Assembly: GCF_003049525.1 (NCBI RefSeq)
Contig: NZ_PYWL01000012.1
Span: 22,399-86,398, forward strand
Length of the DNA: 64,000 nucleotides
Direction of reading: 5' to 3'
From: Lysinibacillus fusiformis
GTDB taxonomy: Bacteria; Bacillota; Bacilli; Bacillales_A; Planococcaceae
The notes beneath the pieces are model-generated. The model had not been told where the DNA came from and did no database searches. It was given only the letters and a program-made list of their open reading frames with translations. Positions 15,804-23,621 of this stretch are shown in pieces. The translations under genes and the position numbers were made by a program. Position 1 is the first letter of the stretch, and each line of letters starts with the position of its first letter.

Positions 15804-16643
15804 TTATTGCTCGTCCTTGACTGTAATGCGTTTATTTAAAAATGGATGGTCAAATTCTAATTGGATAGCATGGAGTTCATAGTCATCACTAACCGTTTCT
15901 CTTGCACCGTACATAGTATCACCAATAATAGGATGGCCGATATAGGCTAAATGGACACGAATTTGATGTGTTCGACCCGTTTCAAGAATCAAATGGACCA
16001 CACAAGAATTTTTATAGCGTGAAACAACTTCATAATGTGTCACTGCATGCTGTCCAGTTTTGGACACGACACGTCTAGATGCGTGGTGTCGATCTTTACC
16101 AATAGATTCGGAAATGGTACCTGATGAGGAGCGTATATTTCCTTGTACTTCTGCCGCATACGTCCGAATAATAGATTTTTCTTCAATCATCCGGTCAAAA
16201 ATTGATTTCGCTAAAGGATGCTTGGCTACGAGTAATAAACCTTGTGTCCCTTTATCTAGTCGATGGACATGCTCTGCATACATACCACCTTGTTGTTGAA
16301 TATGTGCCATAACGTGGTTCATACATGTATGGGTATCTCGGTCATCATTAGGGTGCGTTGCCATACCCTTTGGCTTCGATACGATTAAGCAATGATCATC
16401 CTCATAAACTATATCAATCGCACAAACAGGGGTTGGTTTATAGCTAGATGCTGGGATTGGGAATGTAAATTTAACAATAGTGCCGACTTGTAAAGGAGTA
16501 TTCCATTGAACAAGCTCATCATTTTCTAAAGTAATAGCTTTTGCCATACGTAGTTCATGGACGAGCTTTTTGCCTAGTCGCCAATGATTACGTAACAGTT
16601 CCTCAATCGTTAAGTGATCTTCATTGAATGTATAAAGAAACAT
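15804..16643 (-). CDS. RluA-family pseudouridine synthase
   Basis: It isomerises uridine to pseudouridine in rRNA or tRNA. The catalytic Asp is in HRLDKGTQGLLLVAKH, the usual HRLDxxTSGL motif with Gln in place of Ser. Other family blocks are PKGMATHPN, GRTHQIRVHL and GHPIIGDTMYG. A divergent S4-like region fills residues 1-70. An in-frame start exists at 16676, but GGAGGA lies 7 nt before ATG 16643, giving 279 aa. The target nucleotide cannot be assigned. bdbC lies upstream on the same strand, separated by a terminator. Confidence 0.9.
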   Translation of the reverse strand: MFLYTFNEDHLTIEELLRNHWRLGKKLVHELRMAKAITLENDELVQWNTPLQVGTIVKFTFPIPASSYKPTPVCAIDIVYEDDHCLIVSKPKGMATHPNDDRDTHTCMNHVMAHIQQQGGMYAEHVHRLDKGTQGLLLVAKHPLAKSIFDRMIEEKSIIRTYAAEVQGNIRSSSGTISESIGKDRHHASRRVVSKTGQHAVTHYEVVSRYKNSCVVHLILETGRTHQIRVHLAYIGHPIIGDTMYGARETVSDDYELHAIQLEFDHPFLNKRITVKDEQ

Positions 16644-16659
16644 TAATCTTCCTCCGTAG

Positions 16660-16694
16660 AAAAGACCGTATTCCAAAGGTAGAACACGGTCTCT
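16660..16694 (-). terminator. Terminator of bdbC
   Basis: A 7-bp stem (16663-16669 with 16686-16692) is followed on the minus strand by TTTT. It separates bdbC from the RluA-type gene. Confidence 0.6.
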
Positions 16695-16697
16695 TGA

Positions 16698-17123
16698 TTA
16701 TTTTGCAGCTTTTGTAGCTTTTATTAAATAGAAGCTTGCCCCTGCAATTAAAATAAATGCAGTTAATGCTAAAAATGGAATAGTAATAAAGCCTAACCAG
16801 TTAATATATTGTCCTGTACATGATACGGCGCCACAAGAAGGGGCATTATCCGCTAAAAAACTAAGCTTTTGAATGCCGTAATGATAGAGTGAGATACAGC
16901 CTCCGATAACAGAGAAAACCGCTGTTGTGACAGCAATACGAGCATTTTTTTGTATGAAGGCTACAGTGGCCATAATGACGATAGGGTACATAAAAATACG
17001 CTGTATCCAACATAATTTACACGGTTCATAATGACGAATTTCAGAAAAGTATAATGAACCCAGTGTAGCTACAGCAGAAACTATCCATATAAATAATAAG
17101 CCATTTTCCTCTTTTTTAGACAT
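16698..17123 (-). CDS. bdbC: Disulfide bond formation protein BdbC (DsbB family)
   Basis: The 141-aa integral membrane thiol oxidase re-oxidises a BdbD/DsbA partner with quinone as acceptor. Four membrane helices are evident. The first extracellular pair is CKLCWIQR (CxxC) and the second pair lies in APSCGAVSCTG, both needed for the disulfide relay. The Arg after CxxC (RIF) matches the quinone-binding region. No bdbD gene is adjacent, unlike in many bacilli. ATG start with AAAGGGGAG upstream. Confidence 0.9.
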   Translation of the reverse strand: MSKKEENGLLFIWIVSAVATLGSLYFSEIRHYEPCKLCWIQRIFMYPIVIMATVAFIQKNARIAVTTAVFSVIGGCISLYHYGIQKLSFLADNAPSCGAVSCTGQYINWLGFITIPFLALTAFILIAGASFYLIKATKAAK

Positions 17124-17306
17124 ATCGATTCTCCCCTTTATAAAAACACTACTTGTACGATTATAGTTGTTCTAGTTTTATATGTAAATTAACTTACGCA
17201 AAATAAGGACGATAATTTCAGTCTAAAGTATGAACGGCTAATGAAGACGACCCTAATGCCTTAATGGTATCATTAACAATAGTAATGCTATAGAAGAGGT
17301 GTTTTC

Positions 17307-18422
17307 GTGAAGGAAAATGAGCATTCCAATATAAGTATATTAAAGGAAATTGCAGAGCTATTAAATGAAGAAACTGAAATTGTTACGATGCTAAAAGGGG
17401 CCCTTATCAAATTTTTAAATGGCACGAATTTTGAAACAGGCTGGATCTTTTTTATTGACGCAAAGGGACGCTCGGAGCTTGTTGTTCATGAAAATTTACC
17501 TGAGGCATTGGAATTTAACAACTGTCATTATTTAAAAAAAGGTGGCTGTTGGTGTGTATCGCGCTATCGTAATGAGGAGCTAAAAAAGGCATCTAATATC
17601 ATTGAATGTCAACGTATTGAAAGTGCCATTGCAGCTAATGTTGGGGATCATGAAGGAATCACCCATCATGCCACAGTGCCCCTTCAATCTGGACAAGAAC
17701 GTTTTGGTGTATTAAATGTTGCCTCAAAGGATACGGTACGCTTTTCAGAGGAGGAGCTAGCCCTATTGGAGTCGGTAGCATTTCAGATGGGTTCTGCTAT
17801 AAAGCGAATTTTACTGACGAAACAAGAGCAAGAAATGGCCCTTGTAAAGGAACGCAACCGTCTAGCAAGAGATTTACATGATTCAGTCAATCAACTATTA
17901 TTCTCGGTTACGCTAACGGCGAGGGCTGGAATTGAAATGACACAGGATAGCGATGTGAAAGAAACATTTAAAGAGATACAGCATTTAACTCAGGATGCGC
18001 TAACAGAGATGCGGGCATTGATTTGGCAGCTACGACCAAAGGGATTGGAAAATGGCCTACTGGAAGCGATAAAAGTATATGCTGAGATGCTTGGCTTAAA
18101 ATTACATGTTATGGTTTCAGGAGTCCTACAATTTCCATCGCGGATTGAAGAGACATTATTTCGAGTAGCTCAAGAGGCTTTAAATAATGTGAGACGCCAT
18201 GCAGGTGTTTTAGAGGCAGCACTTTATATTACCGTCACGTCTACAGATATTTTATTAGTTATACGCGATGAGGGACGAGGATTTGTCATTGACAATAATA
18301 CGAAGCTACTGTCAATGGGCTTACAATCCATTAAGGACCGTGCAAAATCAGTGGGTGGCACTGCCGACTGGGTAAGTGAAATGGGCAAAGGTACGGAGCT
18401 GCTGATCCGCTTGCCATACTAA
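17307..18422 (+). CDS. GAF-domain sensor histidine kinase (YhcY-like)
   Basis: The 371-aa kinase lacks membrane segments. A GAF domain occupies about 15-170, then HisKA_3 (LARDLHDSVNQLLFS, with the phospho-accepting His in DLHDS), then the HATPase region with RDEGRGF and LLSMGLQSIKDRA. Size and order match B. subtilis YhcY. The GAF domain has four clustered Cys (73, 81, 83, 101 in NNCHYLKKGGCWC and NIIECQR), a possible metal, Fe-S or thiol sensor. GTG start with AGAGGTG upstream. The response regulator gene begins 11 nt after its stop, giving a two-component operon. Confidence 0.9.
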   Translation: MKENEHSNISILKEIAELLNEETEIVTMLKGALIKFLNGTNFETGWIFFIDAKGRSELVVHENLPEALEFNNCHYLKKGGCWCVSRYRNEELKKASNIIECQRIESAIAANVGDHEGITHHATVPLQSGQERFGVLNVASKDTVRFSEEELALLESVAFQMGSAIKRILLTKQEQEMALVKERNRLARDLHDSVNQLLFSVTLTARAGIEMTQDSDVKETFKEIQHLTQDALTEMRALIWQLRPKGLENGLLEAIKVYAEMLGLKLHVMVSGVLQFPSRIEETLFRVAQEALNNVRRHAGVLEAALYITVTSTDILLVIRDEGRGFVIDNNTKLLSMGLQSIKDRAKSVGGTADWVSEMGKGTELLIRLPY

Positions 18423-18433
18423 GGGGAGAGGAC

Positions 18434-19081
18434 ATGATACGTGTATTAATTGCAGACGATCATCACGTAGTGCGTCGAGGGTTATTGTTTTTCTTAAAGA
18501 CACAAAAGGATATTGAGGTTGTTGGAGAGGCGAAAAATGGACATGAAGCCGTATCATTAGCAGAAAGTATCCAACCTGACATTATTTTAATGGATTTAGT
18601 GATGCCTGAGTTGGACGGCATACAGGCGACAAAGCGCATTAAAGCAAAATTTCCAAAAATAGAGATTTTAATGCTGACAAGCTTTTCAGATCGGGACCAT
18701 GTTGTCCCTGCAATGGAGGCTGGGGCAGCAGGCTATCAATTGAAAGATATTGAGCCAGATGAATTGGTCTTATCTATTCGTCGTATTATGCGTGGCGAAA
18801 ATACATTACACCCAGAGGCTACAACGACGCTTGAAATGGATCGCCAGGAGGCACAGAATGCCCCGCATTCGTTAAATCCATTGACACCTCGTGAGCAGGA
18901 TGTGCTGGCAGAGCTTACAAAAGGGAAAAGTAATCGAGAAATTGCATCCTCATTATTTGTTACAGAAAAAACAGTTAAAACTCATATTTCTAATATATTT
19001 ACAAAATTACAAGTACAAGATCGTACCCAGGCTGCTCTATATGCAGTTAAACATGGTTTGACAGAGGGTAGTGGTAGCTAA
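18434..19081 (+). CDS. NarL/LuxR-family response regulator (YhcZ-like)
   Basis: The receiver domain (1-120) has the acidic pair Asp8-Asp9, phospho-acceptor Asp in IILMDLVMPELDG, switch Thr/Ser in MLTSF and Lys in YQLKDIEP. A C-terminal LuxR helix-turn-helix follows (LTPREQDVLAELTKGKSNRE, KTVKTHISNIFTKL). Length is 215 aa. It is cotranscribed with the kinase upstream, which should phosphorylate it. GGGGAGAGG precedes the ATG. A bidirectional terminator follows. The regulon is unknown. Confidence 0.92.
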   Translation: MIRVLIADDHHVVRRGLLFFLKTQKDIEVVGEAKNGHEAVSLAESIQPDIILMDLVMPELDGIQATKRIKAKFPKIEILMLTSFSDRDHVVPAMEAGAAGYQLKDIEPDELVLSIRRIMRGENTLHPEATTTLEMDRQEAQNAPHSLNPLTPREQDVLAELTKGKSNREIASSLFVTEKTVKTHISNIFTKLQVQDRTQAALYAVKHGLTEGSGS

Positions 19082-19084
19082 AGC

Positions 19085-19130
19085 AAAACGACGAGTTTCT
19101 ACAATATTGTAGGAGCTCGTCGTTTTTAGT
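19085..19130. terminator. Bidirectional terminator
   Basis: An 11-bp stem (19085-19095 with 19116-19126) plus an inner CTAC/GTAG stem lies between the convergent response regulator and SARP-type genes. Confidence 0.8.
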
Positions 19131-19134
19131 TTGG

Positions 19135-20256
19135 TTATTTACTTTCCACAAACAACTTTTTTGATATCTCTAATAAAGTAGAACTTGGAGCTAATGCTAA
19201 ATCCTCTTTTAGTTTTTGTTTATACGTTAGGAAAATTTTGTGCGCCTGCTCATGAAGACCTGCCTGAATTAATGTGTATAAATAGTGCTCAAGTTTTTGT
19301 TCATTATAGGGATCATATTCTAATAAAGCATGCAAAAATTCTATGGCTTTATCAGTATCTGAAAAGACTGTAGTTTGGAACCCTTTTTCTAATAACTCTA
19401 TGTATGATTTCGTTAATCTATCCTTATAGGCTTTTGCCCATTCATAATCATCAAATACAAATAAACCATTTTTATAAATTGCTAGACATTGATGAATTAA
19501 AGAAATAGAAGGAAATTCTAATCGTGAAAAATCCTCATGAAGTTTTTGAAAATCATATAAGTCACACACGAGGCTTGGTTTTTCAAAGATATAGTATTTA
19601 TTTGAAAAAACAATACAGTTTTCATAGCCAATCGTATTTAATGTTTTCCTTAAGTACGACAAAGCTGTATGAAGATTTGATTTGGCTCTTACATAATCTA
19701 AATCTGGCCAAAGAATTTCAATTAAATAATCTCGGTGAATAGGAATATTTGGATGCAAAATAAAATAAGCAAATAATTCCTTCGTCTTCTCAGTTTTAAA
19801 TGCTACTAAGCTTTTATTGCTATAAACAGCAAATTGATCAAAGCATTGTACGTTTAATAACGTTTGAGTTGCCTGTTGAAGCATCTGCTGTATAGAAAAT
19901 TCATGCTCAATACGAGTCACTGTTTTTTCTAAACGAGCATGGCTGATGGGTTTTAATAAATAATCAAGTCCACCAATTTCATAAGCTTGTAAAGCAAATT
20001 CATGATGGGAAGTAATAAAAACAACACTGACATGTGGACGCTCTGTTTTAATAATGTCCGCTACTTCAAGTCCAGAAAGTTCTTTGAGTTTTACCTCTAA
20101 AAATAGAACCTCAAATTCTATCGAGGGTAGCTCATTAAGAAATACTTCTACACTTGTAAAGGTTTGAATAATTTGTATTTGCTGAAATACTTGTAGTTTA
20201 TTTTGAAAATAGTGTAAAGCTAAAGGTTCATTGTCTATTAAAACGGCTCGAATCAC
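19135..20256 (-). CDS. SARP-type response regulator with Glu at the phospho-site
   Basis: Domain order is receiver (1-120), OmpR/PhoB-type winged helix (about 150-225, TKELFAYFILHPN, DLDYVRAKSNLHTALSYLRK) and BTAD-type TPR domain (about 235-370). The receiver keeps the acidic pocket (Asp8, Glu10), the switch Thr in VVFITSHHEFA and Lys in DYLLKPI. The residue at the phosphorylation position is Glu54 (LFLEVKLKELSG) instead of Asp, and the codon reads gag. The receiver may thus be phosphorylation-independent or phosphomimetic. No kinase is adjacent and it is monocistronic. BTAD regulators usually activate transcription; targets unknown. Confidence 0.88.
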   Translation of the reverse strand: MIRAVLIDNEPLALHYFQNKLQVFQQIQIIQTFTSVEVFLNELPSIEFEVLFLEVKLKELSGLEVADIIKTERPHVSVVFITSHHEFALQAYEIGGLDYLLKPISHARLEKTVTRIEHEFSIQQMLQQATQTLLNVQCFDQFAVYSNKSLVAFKTEKTKELFAYFILHPNIPIHRDYLIEILWPDLDYVRAKSNLHTALSYLRKTLNTIGYENCIVFSNKYYIFEKPSLVCDLYDFQKLHEDFSRLEFPSISLIHQCLAIYKNGLFVFDDYEWAKAYKDRLTKSYIELLEKGFQTTVFSDTDKAIEFLHALLEYDPYNEQKLEHYLYTLIQAGLHEQAHKIFLTYKQKLKEDLALAPSSTLLEISKKLFVESK

Positions 20257-20827
20257 ATCAAACTCTCCTTTTTACAATTAAATTGAAAACCATTAAACTC
20301 TAGTTCATTTTGGTTGAAAAGGCTTTCTATATATACTGAAGGGCATGAAAAGTTAAAATCACTTAATTTTCTCTATTAAAAATTTGATACTAAAATAAAG
20401 CAATTTATAGTAGGTCTTCCACAGGCGAGAGTTAGTAATCCTGTGGGGGTGTCACATCACGCCAAATCCCTTCTTAGAAAGTATTCGCCGTTCATTATAT
20501 AGAAGAAAGAAGTTATTTATTTGTGTTAAGAGAATTGAAATAATTGTTTAGGCGTTTATGTATCAAACTATTCTTATAAAAAATTGAAATAGTTTATATT
20601 TAGTAGGAACATAAAGCTGTAAGAGATCGACTTTAAAAAGTAATATTTTTTCTTATATTGTAAAAATAGTATAATGATTGTAATAATTAATCAGGCGTAA
20701 TTATAGTACATTTGTCTTAAATAAAACTAAAAAAGTACTTAAAAAATACTTAAAAATATAGGATGATAGTAATTAAAATGCATTTTGCTGAGAAAAAAAT
20801 AAGATCTATGAAGAAAGGGGCTTCGCT
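20257..20827. other. 571-bp AT-rich intergenic region
   Basis: This region lies between the divergent SARP-type and WYL regulator genes and should hold both promoters. A hairpin (TCCACAGG, 20417-20424, with CCTGTGGG, 20439-20446) and a 33-codon start-less open frame in 20436-20550 are visible. Neither is enough to call a gene. The last 200 bp are very AT-rich. Confidence 0.5.
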
Positions 20828-21757
20828 ATGAAATTAGAGCGTCTGCTTACAATGATAATGATATTAATCAATCGAAAAAAGGTTACCGCACAAGAATTAG
20901 CAGAAGTATTTAATGTGTCGGTTCGTACTATTTATAGAGATATTGAAACACTTAGCTGTGCAGGGGTACCGGTTATTAGCCAACAAGGGGTGCACGGAGG
21001 AATTAGCTTGATAGATGGATATCGTGTGGATAAACAGATTTTAACAAAGGATGAGCTTACATCTCTGACAATTGCCATTAAAAGTGCTTTGACTACCTAT
21101 GAAGATTCTCATGCAGAAGCTGTTCTTGAAAAGCTAACAAGTATTGCAGATGATCATGTCAAACAATCGATGGACCACCTATTTATAGATCTGAGTCCAT
21201 GGGGGCCAAATATACTTTTTAAGGAACATATTACGATTTTAAAAAGTGCTATAGAAAATAGGCACTGTGTAAGCTTTACTTATTCGACGACACATGGAGA
21301 GTTAACAAGGCGAGTAGTTGAACCGCATACATTGGTTCAAAAAGGGAAGACATGGTATTTATATGGCTATTGCACGTTAAGAATGGACTTTCGTCTCTTT
21401 AAATTGGCAAGAATTAAAAACTTAATGCAAGAAGATCTACACTATGAGCGGAGGGAAATTAATTTAAGTGAACTTCCATGGGGGAAAGAATGGTATCAGC
21501 CAGAAAACGTAGTGGATTTAGTAATTAGTTTTGATATGGCTGTGACGACATTAGTGGAAGAATCCTTTGGAGTAGAATTTGTTGATCATAAGCAGGCCAA
21601 AATTAATATATCTATACCAGAGGATGAGTGGCTGTACGGCTTTTTACTTAGTTTTGGCAATCGCATAAAAGTTATTGAACCACCACACATAAGGGACATA
21701 CTTCAAAAACGTGCGCAGGAAATTGTTCAATTATATAAAAATCCAGATAATAGTTGA
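20828..21757 (+). CDS. WYL-domain transcriptional regulator (YafY/DeoR-type HTH)
   Basis: The 309-aa regulator has an N-terminal HTH_11 domain (about 4-58: VTAQELAEVFNVSVRTIYRDIETL) and a WYL ligand-sensing domain (about 140-215: HCVSFTYS, WYLYGYCTLRMDFRLFKLARI), then a C-terminal WCX extension. The family binds nucleic acid or small ligands through WYL and mostly represses a neighbouring gene. The zinc-ribbon/effector-domain gene starts 63 bp downstream, and a palindrome lies in the gap. ATG start with AAAGGGG upstream. The gene ends 3 nt before the palindrome. Confidence 0.88.
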   Translation: MKLERLLTMIMILINRKKVTAQELAEVFNVSVRTIYRDIETLSCAGVPVISQQGVHGGISLIDGYRVDKQILTKDELTSLTIAIKSALTTYEDSHAEAVLEKLTSIADDHVKQSMDHLFIDLSPWGPNILFKEHITILKSAIENRHCVSFTYSTTHGELTRRVVEPHTLVQKGKTWYLYGYCTLRMDFRLFKLARIKNLMQEDLHYERREINLSELPWGKEWYQPENVVDLVISFDMAVTTLVEESFGVEFVDHKQAKINISIPEDEWLYGFLLSFGNRIKVIEPPHIRDILQKRAQEIVQLYKNPDNS

Positions 21758-21770
21758 CAGACAGTTGTCA
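21755..21770. promoter_or_regulatory. Candidate operator TGACA-N6-TGTCA
   Basis: The 16-bp palindrome TGACAGACAGTTGTCA overlaps a TTGACA -35-like box at 21754. It sits between the WYL regulator and its downstream gene. A TATAGT at 21783 would leave a 23-nt spacer from TTGACA, too long for a normal sigma-A promoter, so the exact promoter is unclear. Confidence 0.5.
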
Positions 21771-21820
21771 GGTTTCCTTTGCTATAGTAAGGACAAATAA
21801 AGCGAAGGGTGGAATCAAAC

Positions 21821-22561
21821 ATGATGCAAAACTATTGTCAAAGCTGTGGAATGCCTCTAACAGATGCGGCTTTATTAGGAACGGAAAAAGAAGGTCACAA
21901 AAATCAAGACTATTGTACATATTGTTATGAGGAGGGGAGTTTTAAACAACCTGATTTAACCGTTGAAGCAATGATTAACATTTGTGTGCCACATCTAAAG
22001 GAAGATGGTATGCCTGAAAACGAGGCCCGTCATATGCTTACATCTTTTTTGCCAAACTTAAAAAGATGGAGAAAACAAGAATGGTCAGAACCAAAAATTA
22101 TAAAAAGAGAGGAATTCCAAATAATAGGAATTTCGACGGAAACAAGCAATGCCAATGAAATGACAGCGCAAGCCAAAATCCCGCAATTATGGCATGATTT
22201 TTATGAGCAAACTATTGTTGACCAACTATCTAAGTTGGATAATCAAAGCGTATACGGTTTGTATTCAGATTATGAAACCGATGTAAACGGCAATTATTCC
22301 ATAACACTTGGTGTAGAAGCCTCATTGAACACAGCACATTCTGATTTAGTCATCAAGACTATTCCAGCAGCCAAATATTTAGTATTCACATCACAGAAAG
22401 GAAAAATGCCGGAGATTGTTATCCAAACATGGCAAGAAATTTGGGCATGGTTTGCAAATTCTGAGGTAGAACGAACATATACTGGTGATTTTGAATTGTA
22501 TGATGAACGTTGTGCAAACCCACAAGAGGCACAGGTGGAAGTTTATATCGCTATTAAATAA
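21821..22561 (+). CDS. Zinc-ribbon plus GyrI-like effector-binding protein
   Basis: Residues 1-85 form a putative zinc-ribbon domain: CQSCGMPL and CTYCYEEGSF supply four Cys, followed by the helical block HMLTSFLPNLKRW. Residues 95-246 match the AraC-effector-binding/GyrI-like (Cass2) fold, ending EVYIAIK; such folds bind drugs or sense ligands without catalysis. An in-frame GTG lies at 21809, but AAGGGTGG 8 nt before ATG 21821 decides the start (246 aa). The preceding WYL regulator and palindrome suggest regulated expression. A role in drug or xenobiotic sensing is inference. Confidence 0.82.
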   Translation: MMQNYCQSCGMPLTDAALLGTEKEGHKNQDYCTYCYEEGSFKQPDLTVEAMINICVPHLKEDGMPENEARHMLTSFLPNLKRWRKQEWSEPKIIKREEFQIIGISTETSNANEMTAQAKIPQLWHDFYEQTIVDQLSKLDNQSVYGLYSDYETDVNGNYSITLGVEASLNTAHSDLVIKTIPAAKYLVFTSQKGKMPEIVIQTWQEIWAWFANSEVERTYTGDFELYDERCANPQEAQVEVYIAIK

Positions 22562-22565
22562 AAAT

Positions 22566-22600
22566 AAGTCTCTTACCAATCAATTGGTAGGAGACTTTTC
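22566..22600. terminator. Bidirectional terminator
   Basis: An A/G-rich stem (22566-22579 region with 22584-22597, one mismatch) lies between convergent genes and overlaps the stop of the CDF gene at 22580. Confidence 0.65.
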
Positions 22601-23488
22601 ATCGTTTGGAGGGGGAACTATTTCAATATGAGGTTCGATATGCACGAGAACCTGACAAAAACGATTTTCTCGCAAGATGGTACGTTCGATTTCTTCAGTA
22701 ATGCGGTGACTGTCAAAAACATTTAAATAGGGGTCAACCGTTACGGTTATGTCGATAAAATACATATTACCGTGAGCGCGGCCTTTAAAGTCTAAGAGCT
22801 CGATCACACCGTCCACATTACGAATTAGGACTGATAACGTTTCCACTTCATCGATATCAAATGCATCTGTAAGACTTTGAACAGCCTCCCAAAAAATTTC
22901 TACTGCTGTTTTAATAATTAAAAAGGCAACGATAAGAGCCGTTAGAGAATCGATAATGGGAAAACCAAAAATTGCACCAAAAATACCTATTGCTGTGCCG
23001 ATGCTGACAAATGCATCTGAGCGATTATCAAAGGCGGCTGCTTTGACAGCGGAGCTTTTTATTTTTTTTGATAGTGCCAAATTATAGCGATAAACGATAT
23101 ACATGACAGCTCCACTACCTATTGCTACAAATGCTGTTAAGAGGGAAGGAGTTGTTCCAGGTGGTGCCCATAAGCTTTTTAAAGAGTTAATTAAAACCTG
23201 GAGACCAACAACAAGCATGATGAATGATGCTACTAAAGAGGCAATGGTCTCAGCACGCAAATGCCCATATTGATGATTGGAGTCGGGCGGTCTTTGAGCA
23301 ATGCGTAAGCCAATCAAGACGGCAATAGAAGCGATAATATCCGTGGTGTTATTTAAACCATCTGCCTTTAACGCCTCAGAGGTACCGATATAGCCAATCG
23401 TTAGTTTGATGGAGCTTAAGATTAAATAAGTACCAATGGATAACCAAGCGCCTTTTTCCCCTTCACGTAAATTTGTATAGAGCTCCAT
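22580..23488 (-). CDS. Cation diffusion facilitator, MneS/MneP-like manganese exporter
   Basis: This is a CDF antiporter with six membrane helices and a C-terminal cytoplasmic ferredoxin-like domain (VRNVDGVIELLDFKGR..YFIDITVTVDP). Site A residues lie in ADGLNNTTDI and ADDNRSDAF-like AAFDNRSDAF; the PPDSNHQYGHLRAET loop is typical of the B. subtilis YeaB/MneS and YdfM/MneP Mn2+ exporters. Metal specificity is inferred from that loop and the Asn-Asp site. GAGGGGG lies 8 nt before ATG 23488, favoured over 23506, giving 302 aa. It is monocistronic. Confidence 0.87.
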   Translation of the reverse strand: MELYTNLREGEKGAWLSIGTYLILSSIKLTIGYIGTSEALKADGLNNTTDIIASIAVLIGLRIAQRPPDSNHQYGHLRAETIASLVASFIMLVVGLQVLINSLKSLWAPPGTTPSLLTAFVAIGSGAVMYIVYRYNLALSKKIKSSAVKAAAFDNRSDAFVSIGTAIGIFGAIFGFPIIDSLTALIVAFLIIKTAVEIFWEAVQSLTDAFDIDEVETLSVLIRNVDGVIELLDFKGRAHGNMYFIDITVTVDPYLNVFDSHRITEEIERTILRENRFCQVLVHIEPHIEIVPPPNDEKSPTN

Positions 23489-23523
23489 TTTGTTTCCCCC
23501 TCGCAAAATTTTCGGACATTAGA

Positions 23524-23554
23524 AAACGACCCCCTATTTAAAAGGGAGTCGTTT
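23524..23554 (-). terminator. Terminator of the CNNM/CBS gene
   Basis: A stem of 11-12 bp (23524-23534 with 23543-23554, small bulge) lies downstream of the minus-strand gene ending at 23622, with a T-rich tail on that strand. Confidence 0.6.
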
Positions 23555-23621
23555 ATATCTATTATCACGGTATTAACTCCCACCTATATAAGGTGTGAGG
23601 AAAAGTCCATATTTATGAATC

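Noticed and set aside
20436..20550. 33-codon open frame between the SARP and WYL regulator genes
   Set aside because: No start codon, SD or recognisable homology; insufficient for a gene or pseudogene call.
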